A DNA stretch of 64,000 bases from Stenotrophomonas maltophilia (GTDB lineage Bacteria; Pseudomonadota; Gammaproteobacteria; Xanthomonadales; Xanthomonadaceae): NCBI RefSeq assembly GCF_003970865.1, contig NZ_RXLZ01000009.1:34722-98721 (forward strand), written 5' to 3'. The position numbers and the translations under genes were made by a program. The notes below the pieces were generated by a model. The model saw only the letters and a list, made by a program, of their open reading frames with translations. It did not search any database and was not told where the DNA came from. This document shows, one piece after another, positions 24,192-35,645 of this stretch. Numbering within the stretch: position 1 is the stretch's first letter; every line of letters starts with the position of its first letter.

Positions 24192-24988
24192 CAGACGGTC
24201 TCCACGGCCTTGGCGGCCTTGTTGCGTTCGTTGTTGCGGCGGATGATCTCGCCGGCCAGGCCCAGGTAGGCCACGCCACCGCGCGAGGCGCGGTCGTAGC
24301 CCACGATGCTCTGGCCATGGCTGGGCGCCTCGGCCAGGCGCACGTTGCGCGGCACGATGGTGCGGAACACGCGGTCGCCGAAGTGCTCGGTAAGCTCGGC
24401 CGACACCGCGTTGGCCAGGTTGTTGCGCACATCGAACATGGTGCGCAGCACGCCTTCGATCTCCAGCGCCGGGTTCAGGTTGGCACGCAGCGCTTCGATG
24501 GTTTCCACCAGCGCGCTCAGGCCTTCCAGCGCGTAGTACTCGCACTGCATCGGCACGATCACCGAATCGGCGGCGGCCAGTGCGTTGAGCGTCAGCAGCG
24601 ACAGCGCCGGCGGGCAGTCGATCAGGATGTAGTCGTACTCGTCGCGGATCGGTGCCAGCGCGCGCTTCAGCCGCTGCTCGCGCTCACTCTGCGCCATCAG
24701 CTGGATCTCGGCGGCGGTCAGGTCGATGTTGCCGGGCAGCAGGTCGTAGCCTTCGGCGGTCTGCACGCGCACATCGGCGGCGCTGGACTCGCCCAGCAGC
24801 AGATCGTAGGTGGAGGAGACCAGCTCACGCTTGTCCACGCCACTGCCCATGGTCGCGTTGCCCTGCGAATCCAGGTCGACCAACAGCACGCGCTTGGGTG
24901 CGTTGGCCAGGGAAGCGGCCAGGTTGACGGCGGTCGTGGTCTTGCCGACGCCACCCTTCTGGTTGGCGATGGCGATGATGCGGGCCAT
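24191..24988 (-). CDS. parA: Chromosome partitioning ATPase ParA (Soj)
   Basis: 265 residues, a deviant Walker A ATPase: IANQKGGVGKTTTAVNLA at residues 7-24 (signature KGGVGKT), LLVDLDSQGNAT as Walker A' and LIDCPPALSLLTLNAL as Walker B. It lacks the N-terminal HTH of plasmid type Ia ParA, as expected of chromosomal Soj proteins. It drives segregation of ParB-parS complexes. ATG 24988 is the conserved MARIIAIANQ start. The order rsmG-parA-parB is the usual one near the replication origin in this group. Confidence 0.97.
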   Translation of the reverse strand: MARIIAIANQKGGVGKTTTAVNLAASLANAPKRVLLVDLDSQGNATMGSGVDKRELVSSTYDLLLGESSAADVRVQTAEGYDLLPGNIDLTAAEIQLMAQSEREQRLKRALAPIRDEYDYILIDCPPALSLLTLNALAAADSVIVPMQCEYYALEGLSALVETIEALRANLNPALEIEGVLRTMFDVRNNLANAVSAELTEHFGDRVFRTIVPRNVRLAEAPSHGQSIVGYDRASRGGVAYLGLAGEIIRRNNERNKAAKAVETV

Positions 24989-25100
24989 GCGGGTGTGCCT
25001 CGTCGACGTGTGCTGGGACCGGTCATTATGCGTACAACCGGCCCCTTGCGGAAATCGTGAATCGCCAACCCGTTGTTCCACAAGGGGCTGGCGGCGGGAA

Positions 25101-25739
25101 TCAGGGACCTGTAACAGTGACCAGATGGCGTTCGCCGGCCAGGCCGGGCACGCTCAGCGGGGTCACCTCGCGCACCTGCCAGCCAGCCGGCAGGTCCGAG
25201 ATCTCCTCATGCGGGTAGACGCCCTTCATGGCCAGCAGCACGCCACCGGGGCGCAGCAGGTGACCACCGACGCGGACGATGCCGGCCAGGGTGTCCATCG
25301 CGCGCGCGGTCAGCTGGTCGTAACGACCGGCCTCGTCCAGCGCCTCGGCGCGCGATTCGGCCACGCGGGCGTTGTCCAGGCCGAGCTGGCGCACGGCCTC
25401 GCGCATGAAGCGCGCCTTCTTGCCGTTGCTCTCGACCAGGGTGACCTGCAGGCCCGGGCAGGCGATCGCCAGCGGGATGCCGGGCAGCCCGGGGCCGGTA
25501 CCGAGGTCGGCCAGGCTGCCGTCAGCCACGAACGGCTGCATTGCCAGCGAATCGAGCAGGTGGCGGGTGACCATCTCCTGCGGGTCGCGGATGGCGGTGA
25601 GGTTGTAGGTGCCGTTCCAGCGGTGCAGCAGGGCCAGGTAGCGCAGCAGCGGCGGCGCCAGCGCGGCGTCCAGGCCCATGCTGGCCAGGCCCTGTTCCAG
25701 CGTGGCAGCCACGCTGGCGGGAAGTGGGTGTTCGCTCAT
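25101..25739 (-). CDS. rsmG: 16S rRNA (guanine-527-N7)-methyltransferase RsmG (GidB)
   Basis: 212 residues. The SAM-binding loop [17 protein letters not shown] is at about residues 75-91, with [16 protein letters not shown] before it and VLLAMKG late in the fold, all RsmG hallmarks. It methylates G527 in the 530 loop of 16S rRNA; loss gives low-level streptomycin resistance. It lies 112 nt upstream of parA on the same strand. This is the standard gidB-parA-parB order; mnmG is not adjacent. Confidence 0.96.
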   Translation of the reverse strand: MSEHPLPASVAATLEQGLASMGLDAALAPPLLRYLALLHRWNGTYNLTAIRDPQEMVTRHLLDSLAMQPFVADGSLADLGTGPGLPGIPLAIACPGLQVTLVESNGKKARFMREAVRQLGLDNARVAESRAEALDEAGRYDQLTARAMDTLAGIVRVGGHLLRPGGVLLAMKGVYPHEEISDLPAGWQVREVTPLSVPGLAGERHLVTVTGP

Positions 25740-25778
25740 GCCGCCATTATCGCCGGTTTTGCGCGCTGATTCCCCGCT

Positions 25779-26405
25779 TCAGTGCGGATACCAGGCCAAT
25801 GCCGCACGGAACTGGCCGCTGGCCTGCCATTCGTGCAGGTGCCAGCGCGCGGCCTCGCCCAGTTCCGGGTCGCACCAGCGCAGGTGCAGGGCGCCATCGG
25901 CCCCCGGCGCCAGCTGCAGGCGGTGCAGGCCGAACGAGATGCCCTGCCCGTGCGCCTTCAGGATGGCCTCCTTGACGCACCACACGCGGAAGAACCAGTG
26001 CTCGCGTCCGGCCTCGTCCAGGCTTTCCAGCCAGGCCACCTCCTCGGGGTGGAAGAAGCGCCGTACGATTTCCAGAAGACGCGGCCGCGGCCGCAGCAGT
26101 TCCAGGTCGACACCCAGCCGCACGCCTTCGCCCAGCGCCACCAGCAGCACCTCGCCACTGTGGCTCCAACCGGTGCCGTAGTGGGCCAGCGCGCCGCTCA
26201 GTTCCGGCCGGCCCTTGTCATCGCGGAGCAGCGGCAGCGTCTCCGGGTCGGCGCCCAATGCCTGCGCCAGCACCTGCCGCGCCTGCGGTTCACCGCGGTG
26301 GCCCGGCACGTGCGGGCACCGCCAGACCGTCACCGGACCGAAGCGCCACGGGCCGTCGAGGGTCGCTGGCAGGCTCATCCGCACGCGCCCATCACGCAAT
26401 TCCAC
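25779..26405 (-). CDS. 4'-phosphopantetheinyl transferase (Sfp/HetI type)
   Basis: About 208 residues. It has the magnesium and CoA-binding motifs of Sfp-type PPTases: VRLGVDLELLRPRPRL near residue 97 and FRVWCVKEAILKAHGQGISF near residue 140 (WxxKEAxxK). It would transfer phosphopantetheine from CoA to carrier proteins of secondary pathways. In xanthomonads a HetI-type enzyme serves pigment or antibiotic synthesis, but the target here cannot be read. The start may be GTG 26405 or ATG 26378; neither has a strong Shine-Dalgarno. It lies 39 nt upstream of rsmG on the same strand. Confidence 0.88.
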   Translation of the reverse strand: MELRDGRVRMSLPATLDGPWRFGPVTVWRCPHVPGHRGEPQARQVLAQALGADPETLPLLRDDKGRPELSGALAHYGTGWSHSGEVLLVALGEGVRLGVDLELLRPRPRLLEIVRRFFHPEEVAWLESLDEAGREHWFFRVWCVKEAILKAHGQGISFGLHRLQLAPGADGALHLRWCDPELGEAARWHLHEWQASGQFRAALAWYPH

Positions 26406-26462
26406 GACGGGTTCACAGGCCTGCGCGTCAACTGGTCACAGTTCCCCACCGGAGGTTCGATC

Positions 26463-26714
26463 ATGGGCATCATCGTTTGGCTGATCGTCGGCGGCATCGT
26501 AGGCTGGCTGGCCAGCATCATCATGAAGCGCGATGCCCAGCAGGGCATCATCCTCAACATCGTGGTCGGCATCGTCGGCGCGCTGATTTCCGGCTGGCTG
26601 TTCGGCGGCGGCATCAACGAAGCGATCACCATCCGCACCTTCCTGTTCTCGCTGATCGGTGCGGTGATCCTGCTGGCGATCGTCAACCTGTTCACCCGCA
26701 AGAGCATACGGTGA
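26463..26714 (+). CDS. YeaQ/YmgE (GlsB) family small membrane protein
   Basis: 83 residues with three hydrophobic segments (IIVWLIVGGIVGWLASIIM; IILNIVVGIVGALISGWLF; FLFSLIGAVILLAIVNLFT). The family, also called transglycosylase-associated protein, has the conserved GGIVGWLAS and GIVGALISGWL motifs. It is stress-induced in several bacteria; the molecular role is unknown. GGAGG 9 nt before ATG 26463 fixes the start. It is divergent from the phosphopantetheinyl transferase gene and is followed by a REP and a hairpin. Confidence 0.9.
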   Translation: MGIIVWLIVGGIVGWLASIIMKRDAQQGIILNIVVGIVGALISGWLFGGGINEAITIRTFLFSLIGAVILLAIVNLFTRKSIR

Positions 26715-26721
26715 TCTGATG

Positions 26722-26745
26722 GTAGTGCCGGCCGCTGGCCGGCAG
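26722..26745. repeat. Single SMAG REP
   Basis: GTAGTGCCGGCCGCTGGCCG stem with an intact GTAG end, directly after the YeaQ-type gene. Confidence 0.88.
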
Positions 26746-26754
26746 ACGCATCAC

Positions 26755-26786
26755 AACGGGGCCCGGCAATCGTCGGGCCCCGTTCT
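26755..26786. terminator. Hairpin between the YeaQ-type gene and xthA
   Basis: 11-bp stem AACGGGGCCCG / CGGGCCCCGTT with an 8-nt loop, sited between two convergent genes. Its position and stability suggest a bidirectional terminator, although only short T runs follow on each strand. Confidence 0.65.
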
Positions 26787-26818
26787 GTAGAGTCGAGCTT
26801 GCTCGACTGCATGGGAGA

Positions 26819-26842
<24 letters not shown>
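26787..26842. repeat. SMAG REP pair overlapping the 3' end of xthA
   Basis: Inverted dimer of the TCGAGCTTGCTCGA stem with GTAG at both outer ends. The right copy (about 26819-26842) supplies the last codons and the stop of xthA. Confidence 0.9.
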
Positions 26843-27601
<759 letters not shown>

Positions 27602-27647
27602 GGGGCCATTCTACCCGGGTGGCCTTGATGGGCGCCCATATACCCCG

Positions 27648-27708
27648 GTAGACGCCAACCTTGGTTGGCGCCGGCAATCACCCTGTGCCAACCAAGGTTG
27701 GCACCTAC
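27648..27708. repeat. SMAG REP pair (GCCAACC-TTGGTTGGC subtype)
   Basis: Inverted dimer upstream of xthA, with GTAG ends at 27648 and 27705. It sits between xthA and the aldehyde dehydrogenase gene on the same strand. Confidence 0.88.
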
Positions 27709-27739
27709 CGGAAGGGGCCGCGCGGGTTGGCATCTACCG

Positions 27740-27816
27740 GTAGTGCCGGCCGCTGGCCGGCAACCCCATGAACCCTCGGCGAGACCCTGCATTTGCCGGC
27801 CAGCGGCCGGCACTAC
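27740..27816. repeat. SMAG REP pair overlapping the aldehyde dehydrogenase stop codon
   Basis: Inverted dimer of the TGCCGGCCGCTGGCCGGCA stem. The GTAG at the right end (27813-27816 on the minus strand) contains the TAG stop of the upstream dehydrogenase gene. A half-element with a GGTTGGCATCTACC arm lies just to its left. Confidence 0.88.
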
Positions 27817-29222
27817 CGAAGCAGCAGCTTCAACAACCCCGCAATCTTCGAATACGGCGGCCGCAGCCGGTCGCTGGCCGCCCAGCGCGACTGCCACAGC
27901 ACCGGCAGCCGCTTGCTCATTGCATCGAACCCGGCCCGGCCGTGGTACGCGCCCATGCCGCTGGCCCCTACCCCGCCAAACGGCAGGCCATCGGCCGCGA
28001 AATGCAGCAGCGTGTCATTCACCGTCACCCCGCCGGCCATCACCTGGCCGAGGATGCGCTCCACCGTCGCCGTGTCATGGCTGAAGGGATACAGCGCCAG
28101 CGGCCGGTCACGGGACAGCACGTCGGCCAGCGCGGCATCCAGATCCGGGTAGGCCCGCACCGGCAGGATCGGGCCGAAGATCTCCTCGCGCATCAGATCC
28201 AGGTCGTCCGGCGGGTCCAGCACCACGGTCGGCACCAGCAGGCGCTCGCGGTCAGCGCGCGCCTCATCCACCTGCGCCAGCGGAATCACCGGCACCCCAC
28301 GTTCCCGCGCCTGCGCCAGATAGCCCTGCAGGCGCTGGTACTGGCCTTCGTTGATGATGCGCGTGTAGTCGTCGGCGCTGCTGAAATCGCCGTAGCGCTC
28401 GCGTACCTGCTGCTGCAGCGCCTGCACGAACTCGCGCTGGCGCACGGTATCGATCAGCACGTAGTCCGGCGCAATGCAGGTCTGCCCGGCGTTGAACCAT
28501 TTCCCGGTGGCCAGCCGTGCGGCTGCCTTGTCCAGCGGGAAATCACGGCAGACGATGGCCGGCGACTTCCCGCCCAGCTCCAGCGTGACCGGCACCAGAT
28601 GCTCGGCAGCGGCCGCCATCACCTTGCGGCCGACCGCCGTCGAGCCGGTGAACAGCAGATGGTCCAGTGGCAGCGAAGACACCGCTGCGGCCACGTCCGC
28701 CCCGCCCTGCACCACCGCCACCCGATCGGGCGGGAACACACTGGCCAGCAGATCGGCCAGGAACGCGCTGGTGCGCGGCGTGTGCTCAGACGGCTTCAGC
28801 AGCACGTGGTTGCCGGCAGCAATCGCGGTGGCCAGCGGCACCAGGGCAAGGGTGACCGGGTAATTCCACGGTGAGATCACCCCGACCACGCCCAGCGGCG
28901 TCGGCCGCAGCTGCGCGCGCGCCGGCCACAGTCGCCAACCGGCACCTACCCGCTGCGGCTTCGACCAGCGCCGCAGGTGGCGGCGCAGGTGGTCGATGGC
29001 CGACAGCACACTCATCCCATCGGCCAGTTTCGATTCAACGTGGGCGCGATGCCCGAAGTCCTCGGCGATGGCCTGCGCCATTTCGTCCAGGCGCGGCTTC
29101 AATGCCTCGCGCAGGCGGCGCAGGTCGGCTTCGCGCTGGTCGAGCAGCGGGCGCTGGGCCTGCCACGCGCTGCGCAGGGTGTGCAGGATGGCGGGGAGGT
29201 CGGTCAGCGTGGTGGTAGTCAT
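27813..29222 (-). CDS. Coniferyl-aldehyde dehydrogenase-type ALDH
   Basis: 469 residues. ALDH superfamily with the NAD site (VISPWNYPVTLALVPL and FTGSTAVGRKV), the catalytic Glu in LELGGKSP and the catalytic Cys in FNAGQTCIAP. The length and the LPFGGVGASGMGAYHGRAGF segment match the coniferyl-aldehyde/fatty-aldehyde group, which oxidises bulky or long-chain aldehydes to acids. ATG 29222 (MTTTTLTD) is chosen over the frame to 29249. Its stop codon TAG is the GTAG of a REP element. A REP pair and an upstream terminator separate it from the MHS transporter gene. Confidence 0.88.
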   Translation of the reverse strand: MTTTTLTDLPAILHTLRSAWQAQRPLLDQREADLRRLREALKPRLDEMAQAIAEDFGHRAHVESKLADGMSVLSAIDHLRRHLRRWSKPQRVGAGWRLWPARAQLRPTPLGVVGVISPWNYPVTLALVPLATAIAAGNHVLLKPSEHTPRTSAFLADLLASVFPPDRVAVVQGGADVAAAVSSLPLDHLLFTGSTAVGRKVMAAAAEHLVPVTLELGGKSPAIVCRDFPLDKAAARLATGKWFNAGQTCIAPDYVLIDTVRQREFVQALQQQVRERYGDFSSADDYTRIINEGQYQRLQGYLAQARERGVPVIPLAQVDEARADRERLLVPTVVLDPPDDLDLMREEIFGPILPVRAYPDLDAALADVLSRDRPLALYPFSHDTATVERILGQVMAGGVTVNDTLLHFAADGLPFGGVGASGMGAYHGRAGFDAMSKRLPVLWQSRWAASDRLRPPYSKIAGLLKLLLR

Positions 29223-29256
29223 GGGCTGACTATACGGCGTGCTGCGCAACGCAATG

Positions 29257-29333
29257 GTAGTGCCGGCCGCTGGCCGGCAACGGCTTCATGTCCGCGGAGA
29301 TTCATGAGGTTGCCGGCCAGCGGCCGGCACTAC
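29257..29333. repeat. SMAG REP pair
   Basis: Inverted dimer of TGCCGGCCGCTGGCCGGCA stems with GTAG at both outer ends, just upstream of the aldehyde dehydrogenase gene. Confidence 0.9.
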
Positions 29334-29364
29334 CGGAATGCGAGCCGAGTGGGCACGGCCCACA

Positions 29365-29398
29365 AACAGAAAGGCCGCGGTCTGCACCGCGGCCTCCC
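29365..29398 (-). terminator. Terminator of the MHS transporter gene
   Basis: Perfect 9-bp stem GGCCGCGGT / ACCGCGGCC with a 4-nt loop, ending TTTCTG on the minus strand, about 25 nt after the transporter stop. Confidence 0.85.
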
Positions 29399-29420
29399 TT
29401 CATTGCATGGAACCCACCGG

Positions 29421-31085
29421 TTACTTGGTGATATCCACGTCCTTGGTCTCGCGCAGGAACAGGCCGCCGACCACCACCGACATCAGCGCGATGATGATGG
29501 GGTACCACAAGCCGTAGTACAGGTTGCCGGTACCGGCCACCAGCGCGAACGAGATTGCCGGCAGGAAGCCACCGAACCAGCCGTTGCCAATGTGGTACGG
29601 CAGCGACATCGAGGTGTAGCGGATGCGGGTCGGGAACAGTTCGACCAGGTAGGCGGCGATCGGGCCGTAGACCATGGTCACGTACAGCACCAGCAGCCAC
29701 AGCATGAAGATGGTGCCGGCGATGTTGATGCGGGCGCCATCGGCCTTGGCCGGGTAGCTGGCGGTGGTCAGGGCGGTCTTCAGTTCCGCACCGAACGCAT
29801 CGGCCTTGGCCTTGCCGTCTTCCTTGGTCAGGCCGGCGGCCTCATACGAGGTGACACTGGCGCTGCCCACGTTCACCATCGCCAGCGAGCCGGCGGCGGC
29901 GGGCTGCACGTCGTACGGCACACCGGCCTTGGTCAGCGCAGCGGTGGCCACGTCGCAGGAGCTGGTGAACTTGCGCAGGCCAACCGGATCGAACTGGAAC
30001 GAGCAGGTATTCGGATCGGCCACGACCAGGGCCGGCGAACTGCTGCGGGCTTCTTCGATGGCCGGGTTGGCGAAGTGGGTCAGGCCCTTGAAGATCGGGA
30101 TGTAGGTAACAGCCGCCAGCAGGCAGCCGGCCAGGATGATCTTCTTGCGGCCGATGCGGTCGGACAGCCAGCCGAAGAAGATGAAGAACGGCACGCCCAG
30201 CGCCAGCGCGGCCGCGATCAGCAGGTAGGAGGTGGTGGCATCGACCTTCAGCATGCTGCTGAGGAAGAACAGCGCGTAGAACTGGCCGCCGTACCAGACC
30301 ACGGCCTGGCCGGCTGCAGCGCCGAGCAGGACCAGCAGCATCAGCTTCAGGTTGCCGCCCTTCAGGCTGTCACGGAACGGCGTCTTGGAGCCCTTGCCTT
30401 CGGACTTCATCTGCTGGAACAGCGGCGACTCGCTCAGCTGCAGGCGGATCCACACGGACACGCCCAGCAGCAGGATCGAGACCAGGAACGGAATGCGCCA
30501 GCCCCAGGCTTCGAAGGCTTCATTGCCCAGGAAGTAGCGGCAGGCCAGGATGATCAGCAGCGACATGAACAGGCCGAGCGTGGCGGTGCACTGGATGAAG
30601 CTGGTGTACAGGCCGCGCTTGTCGTCCGGCGCATGCTCGGCCACGTAGGTGGCGGCACCGCCGTACTCGCCGCCCATCGCCAGGCCCTGGGCCAGGCGCA
30701 GGATGATCAGGATCACCGGTGCGGCGAAGCCGATCGAGGCGTAGTTGGGCAGCACGCCAACCAGGAAGGTCGAGATGCCCATGATCAGGATGGTGACCAG
30801 GAAGGTGTACTTGCGGCCGATGCGGTCGCCGAGGCTGCCGAAGAAGGCCGCGCCGAACGGACGCACGAAGAAGCCGGCGGCGAACGCCAGCAGGGCGAAG
30901 ATCATGCCCGTGGTTTCATTGACGCCACTGAAGAACTGCTTGGCAATGATGGCCGCGAGCGAGCCGTACAGGAAGAAGTCATACCACTCGAACACCGTGC
31001 CGAGGCTCGAGGCGAAAATGACTTTCTTGTGGCCCTTGGTCAGGGTGCCCGCCGCATTGTGCGGGCTTGATGCAGTGCTGGACAT
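29421..31085 (-). CDS. MHS-family MFS transporter with a large periplasmic insert
   Basis: 554 residues, longer than usual for the metabolite:H+ symporter family (about 430-480). The N-terminal half is standard: GTVFEWYDFFLYG, then RPFGAAFFGSLGDRIGRKYT and LRLAQGLAMGGEYGGA. An insert of about 110 residues with two cysteines separates helices in the C-terminal half, between GLTHFANPAIEEARS and the next helix GTIFMLWLLVLYVTMVYGPI. Such long forms are known in xanthomonads. The ATG at 31085 follows REP sequence. Substrate unknown; the porin gene directly upstream (DcaP-like) suggests uptake of an organic acid. Confidence 0.88.
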   Translation of the reverse strand: MSSTASSPHNAAGTLTKGHKKVIFASSLGTVFEWYDFFLYGSLAAIIAKQFFSGVNETTGMIFALLAFAAGFFVRPFGAAFFGSLGDRIGRKYTFLVTILIMGISTFLVGVLPNYASIGFAAPVILIILRLAQGLAMGGEYGGAATYVAEHAPDDKRGLYTSFIQCTATLGLFMSLLIILACRYFLGNEAFEAWGWRIPFLVSILLLGVSVWIRLQLSESPLFQQMKSEGKGSKTPFRDSLKGGNLKLMLLVLLGAAAGQAVVWYGGQFYALFFLSSMLKVDATTSYLLIAAALALGVPFFIFFGWLSDRIGRKKIILAGCLLAAVTYIPIFKGLTHFANPAIEEARSSSPALVVADPNTCSFQFDPVGLRKFTSSCDVATAALTKAGVPYDVQPAAAGSLAMVNVGSASVTSYEAAGLTKEDGKAKADAFGAELKTALTTASYPAKADGARINIAGTIFMLWLLVLYVTMVYGPIAAYLVELFPTRIRYTSMSLPYHIGNGWFGGFLPAISFALVAGTGNLYYGLWYPIIIALMSVVVGGLFLRETKDVDITK

Positions 31086-31117
31086 AAGACGCTTCCCCTC
31101 CGAAGCAATCGTTGTTG

Positions 31118-31176
31118 GTGGGTGCCGACCGTTGGTCGGCACACAATCTCTGTAGGTGCCGACCTTGGTCGGCACT
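31118..31176. repeat. SMAG REP pair (GTGCCGACC-GGTCGGCAC subtype)
   Basis: Two copies in the same orientation at about 31118-31143 and 31152-31176, the second with an intact GTAG. They lie between the porin and transporter genes, so they could tune relative expression of the two. Confidence 0.85.
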
Positions 31177-31179
31177 CAT

Positions 31180-32607
31180 TTAGAAGCTGTACTTGGTGGT
31201 GAACTGCAACCGGGTGATATCACCCTTGTTGCCGTTCTCCACTTCGCGACGGCCGTACATCAGCTCGGCGCCGATATCGACCTTGGGCAGCGGCGAGTAG
31301 AAGATGTTGCCGCGGATGCTCTGCACGCTCTTGGTCACCAGCGGGCCGAGGATGCTGTCGTTGTCGTAGTCGCTGCGCGCATAGATCAGGTTGGTGCGCA
31401 GCTTCGACGAGAACGCATGCCGCCAGCCCACGTAGCCGGCAAGCACGCCGGTCGGGTTGAGCTCGTCGCGGGCCACGTCATAGGCACTGTCCGCGGTGAT
31501 GCCCAGGCCGATGTAGCGGGCGATGCCTTCGCCGCCGGTCAGCTGGTAGTGCAGCGAATCGCTGTCACCCATCACCCACTTGCCGCCCAGGGTCAGGCCG
31601 CCGGCCACCTTGTCGGCCTTGGCGCCGGTGGCCTGGTTGTCGACCTTCAGCTGACGGACGATACCGCCGACACCGAAGGTGCCCCACTCGCCCTTCCAGC
31701 CATAGCGCATGGTCAGATCGGGCAGGCTGCCACGGTCGGAGTTGGCGCTGGCGTTGGTCCACGCGCCGGTGACCGGATTGCGGGTACCGGTGAGGGTGGT
31801 GGTTTCCGGGTTTTCCAGCGCGAAGCTGAAGCCGCCCTGGGTGTAGCGCACCTGGGCCTGGCGCACGAAGATCACGCCGTCGGTGGGGCCGACGAAGTCG
31901 ACCGCTTCCGGCAGTGCGGCCGCGTCCATGAAGTTGGACCAGGTCTGGCCGGCCATCCAGTTGTTCCAGTACATGTAGGCGTGGCGCAGGGTCACACCGT
32001 AGGTATTGGTGGCGGTCTGGTTGCCCAGCGAGTTGCCGAAGAAGTCCATCTCGAAGAACGCACCGGCCTTGTTGCCCGATTCGCTCACGTTGTCGATGCC
32101 CAGGTTGAAGCGCGAGAACTTGGCGTGGGCATTGAAGTCGGTACCCGAACGCTTGCCGCTGCCGCCGGCGCCTTCCACCGGGGTCTGGCCCGGCAGGTAC
32201 AGTGAGCGGCCGGTGGCGTCGTCGGCCAACTGGCCATCGCTGGTCTGGGTGGCCAGGAAGTCGGCCTTGATGAAGCCGCCGATCTTGACCGTGGTGCCCG
32301 GCGCCGCGCCCGGGGTGATGGTGGTGACCTGGATCGGCTGCTTGCCCGCCGGCACCTGTGCGACCGGCTTCTGCTCGGCCTGCACCGTGCGGACTTCGGT
32401 CACCGCCTGCTGGGTCTGGCTGATCTGGGTCTGTTGTTGTTGCTGCGAAGACAGCAGCAGCTGGACCTGGCGTTCCAGTTCAGCAACGCGTGCTTCCAGC
32501 GCTTTCTCTTTGGCGGTCTCTGCGAACGCCATGCCCGGTGCGACCAGGGCGACCAACAGGCAGGCCGCCAAAGGTTTGCGCACGGCTTTCAACGTACGGT
32601 GGCTCAT
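31180..32607 (-). CDS. DcaP-like trimeric outer-membrane porin
   Basis: 475 residues. A signal peptide (LAACLLVALVAPGMAFA) is followed by an N-terminal coiled coil (KALEARVAELERQVQLLLSS, then a Gln-rich run). A beta-barrel comes next, with a conserved VKIGGFIKADFLATQTSDGQ opening and a terminal aromatic FTTKYSF typical of barrel insertion. The coiled coil plus barrel architecture is that of DcaP-family channels, which import dicarboxylates. Start at 32607 (MSHRTLKAV), with a GAGAGGG upstream. It lies 94 nt before the MHS transporter gene and could be cotranscribed with it. Confidence 0.85.
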   Translation of the reverse strand: MSHRTLKAVRKPLAACLLVALVAPGMAFAETAKEKALEARVAELERQVQLLLSSQQQQQTQISQTQQAVTEVRTVQAEQKPVAQVPAGKQPIQVTTITPGAAPGTTVKIGGFIKADFLATQTSDGQLADDATGRSLYLPGQTPVEGAGGSGKRSGTDFNAHAKFSRFNLGIDNVSESGNKAGAFFEMDFFGNSLGNQTATNTYGVTLRHAYMYWNNWMAGQTWSNFMDAAALPEAVDFVGPTDGVIFVRQAQVRYTQGGFSFALENPETTTLTGTRNPVTGAWTNASANSDRGSLPDLTMRYGWKGEWGTFGVGGIVRQLKVDNQATGAKADKVAGGLTLGGKWVMGDSDSLHYQLTGGEGIARYIGLGITADSAYDVARDELNPTGVLAGYVGWRHAFSSKLRTNLIYARSDYDNDSILGPLVTKSVQSIRGNIFYSPLPKVDIGAELMYGRREVENGNKGDITRLQFTTKYSF

Positions 32608-32735
32608 GTTGCCCTCTCTCCCAAGTGGCAAGGTGATGCCGCGCGTGGGGCACGGTCGAGCCGAGACTGCGGGGCGTTCACGCACAGCGGCTATTGGCCA
32701 TTGGTCGAACCCGGCCCTGCTGGGCGCTCACTTTC

Positions 32736-32745
32736 GACCATGGTC
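32736..32745. promoter_or_regulatory. Palindrome in the acs-porin divergent region, possible operator
   Basis: A perfect GACCATGGTC palindrome sits 108 nt before the acs start and about 130 nt before the porin start. It is near a TTGGTCGAAC that repeats half of it (GGTC). It is a candidate operator for either gene; no known consensus is claimed. Confidence 0.25.
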
Positions 32746-32852
32746 TAACCAAGGTGGTGACGCGGCCGGGGGTGGATGGGGCAAACTGAAGGGGATCGGT
32801 CGCTGCGATGCTGCGACCGCACATACAAAGTCAACGTGCAAGTGAGGGTGCC

Positions 32853-34794
<1,942 letters not shown>

Positions 34795-34796
<2 letters not shown>

Positions 34797-34896
34797 TGGC
34801 GTGACTGCAGGCGCAGGACGCGCCAGGGACGTGGCCGGGAGGAGGGACCCGGCCGTGTCCGACCCGTCCTGCACCTGCCATCACGTCGCTCTTTTT
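34795..34896 (+). terminator. Branched hairpin between acs and the CrbR-like gene
   Basis: Outer arms GATGGC...GCAGGACG and CGTCCTGC...GCCATC enclose an inner 7-bp GGCCGGG/CCCGGCC stem, and TTTTT follows at 34892-34896. It may end the acs transcript or act as an attenuator before the regulator gene. The outer arms contain mismatches. Confidence 0.45.
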
Positions 34897-34917
34897 CCTG
34901 ATCGATAAGCTCGACCC

Positions 34918-35583
34918 ATGACCACCCTCCTGATTGCCGATGACCACCCGCTGTTCCGCGAAGCCCTGCGTGGGGCCGTGCAGCGGGTCATCCCGGGCGT
35001 ACAACTGTTCGAGGCCGACAGCGTGGAAGCGCTGTACGCGCTGGCCGACCAGCACAACGACGCCGACCTGGTCCTGATGGACCTCAACATGCCGGGTGCG
35101 CAGGGCTTCAACGCACTGGTGCACATGCGCTCACTGCACCCGCAGCTGCCGGTGGTGGTAGTGTCCGCACGCGAAGAAGCCACGGTGATGCGCCGCGCGC
35201 TCGACCACGGCGCGCTGGGCTTCATTCCGAAGTCTGCGGATTCGGACACCATCGGCCACGCACTGGGCACCATCCTCGATGGCGAGACCTGGGCACCGCC
35301 GGAAGCGCACAACGTGCCGCCTACCGGCAGCGAAGAACGCGAAGTCGGCCAGCGCCTGCGCGAGCTGACCCCGCAGCAGTTCCGCGTGCTGCAGATGCTG
35401 GGCGCAGGCCGCTTGAACAAGCAGATCGCCTACGACCTCAACGTTTCCGAAGCGACGATCAAGGCCCACGTCACCGCCATCCTGCGCAAGCTGGGCGTGA
35501 CCAACCGCACCCAGGCGGTGCTGATGGCCGGCAAGCTGGCGATCGACGACGACGCCATCGTGCTGCCGCCGGAAGAAGATTGA
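34918..35583 (+). CDS. crbR: CrbR/AgmR-like LuxR-family response regulator
   Basis: 221 residues. A receiver domain has acidic D8/D9 (LLIADDHPLFREAL), phospho-acceptor D55 in LVLMDLNMPG and a late Lys in GFIPKSA. A C-terminal LuxR helix-turn-helix follows: RLNKQIAYDLNVSEATIKAH. The group that includes CrbR and AgmR activates acs from a CrbS-type kinase. Direct linkage to acs upstream, and a CrbS-like kinase 1.2 kb downstream on the other strand, make that assignment strong. A REP follows the stop. Confidence 0.85.
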   Translation: MTTLLIADDHPLFREALRGAVQRVIPGVQLFEADSVEALYALADQHNDADLVLMDLNMPGAQGFNALVHMRSLHPQLPVVVVSAREEATVMRRALDHGALGFIPKSADSDTIGHALGTILDGETWAPPEAHNVPPTGSEEREVGQRLRELTPQQFRVLQMLGAGRLNKQIAYDLNVSEATIKAHVTAILRKLGVTNRTQAVLMAGKLAIDDDAIVLPPEED

Positions 35584-35585
35584 CG

Positions 35586-35609
35586 GTAGTGCCGGCCGCT
35601 GGCCGGCAT
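35586..35609. repeat. Single SMAG REP after the CrbR-like gene
   Basis: GTAGTGCCGGCCGCTGGCCG element 3 nt after the TGA. It opens a 514-nt gene-free stretch that also holds the 73-bp repeat array, a small TATAGC/GCTATA hairpin near 35834-35849 and the manganese riboswitch. Confidence 0.88.
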
Positions 35610-35645
35610 TGGCCTGGAACGTGCAACATCATCTGAAACCGCACT

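Noticed and set aside
24989..25100. parS site near parAB
   Set aside because: I looked for TGTTTCACGTGAAACA-like sequence here and elsewhere in the window; only partial GTTCCAC matches occur, none a full palindrome.
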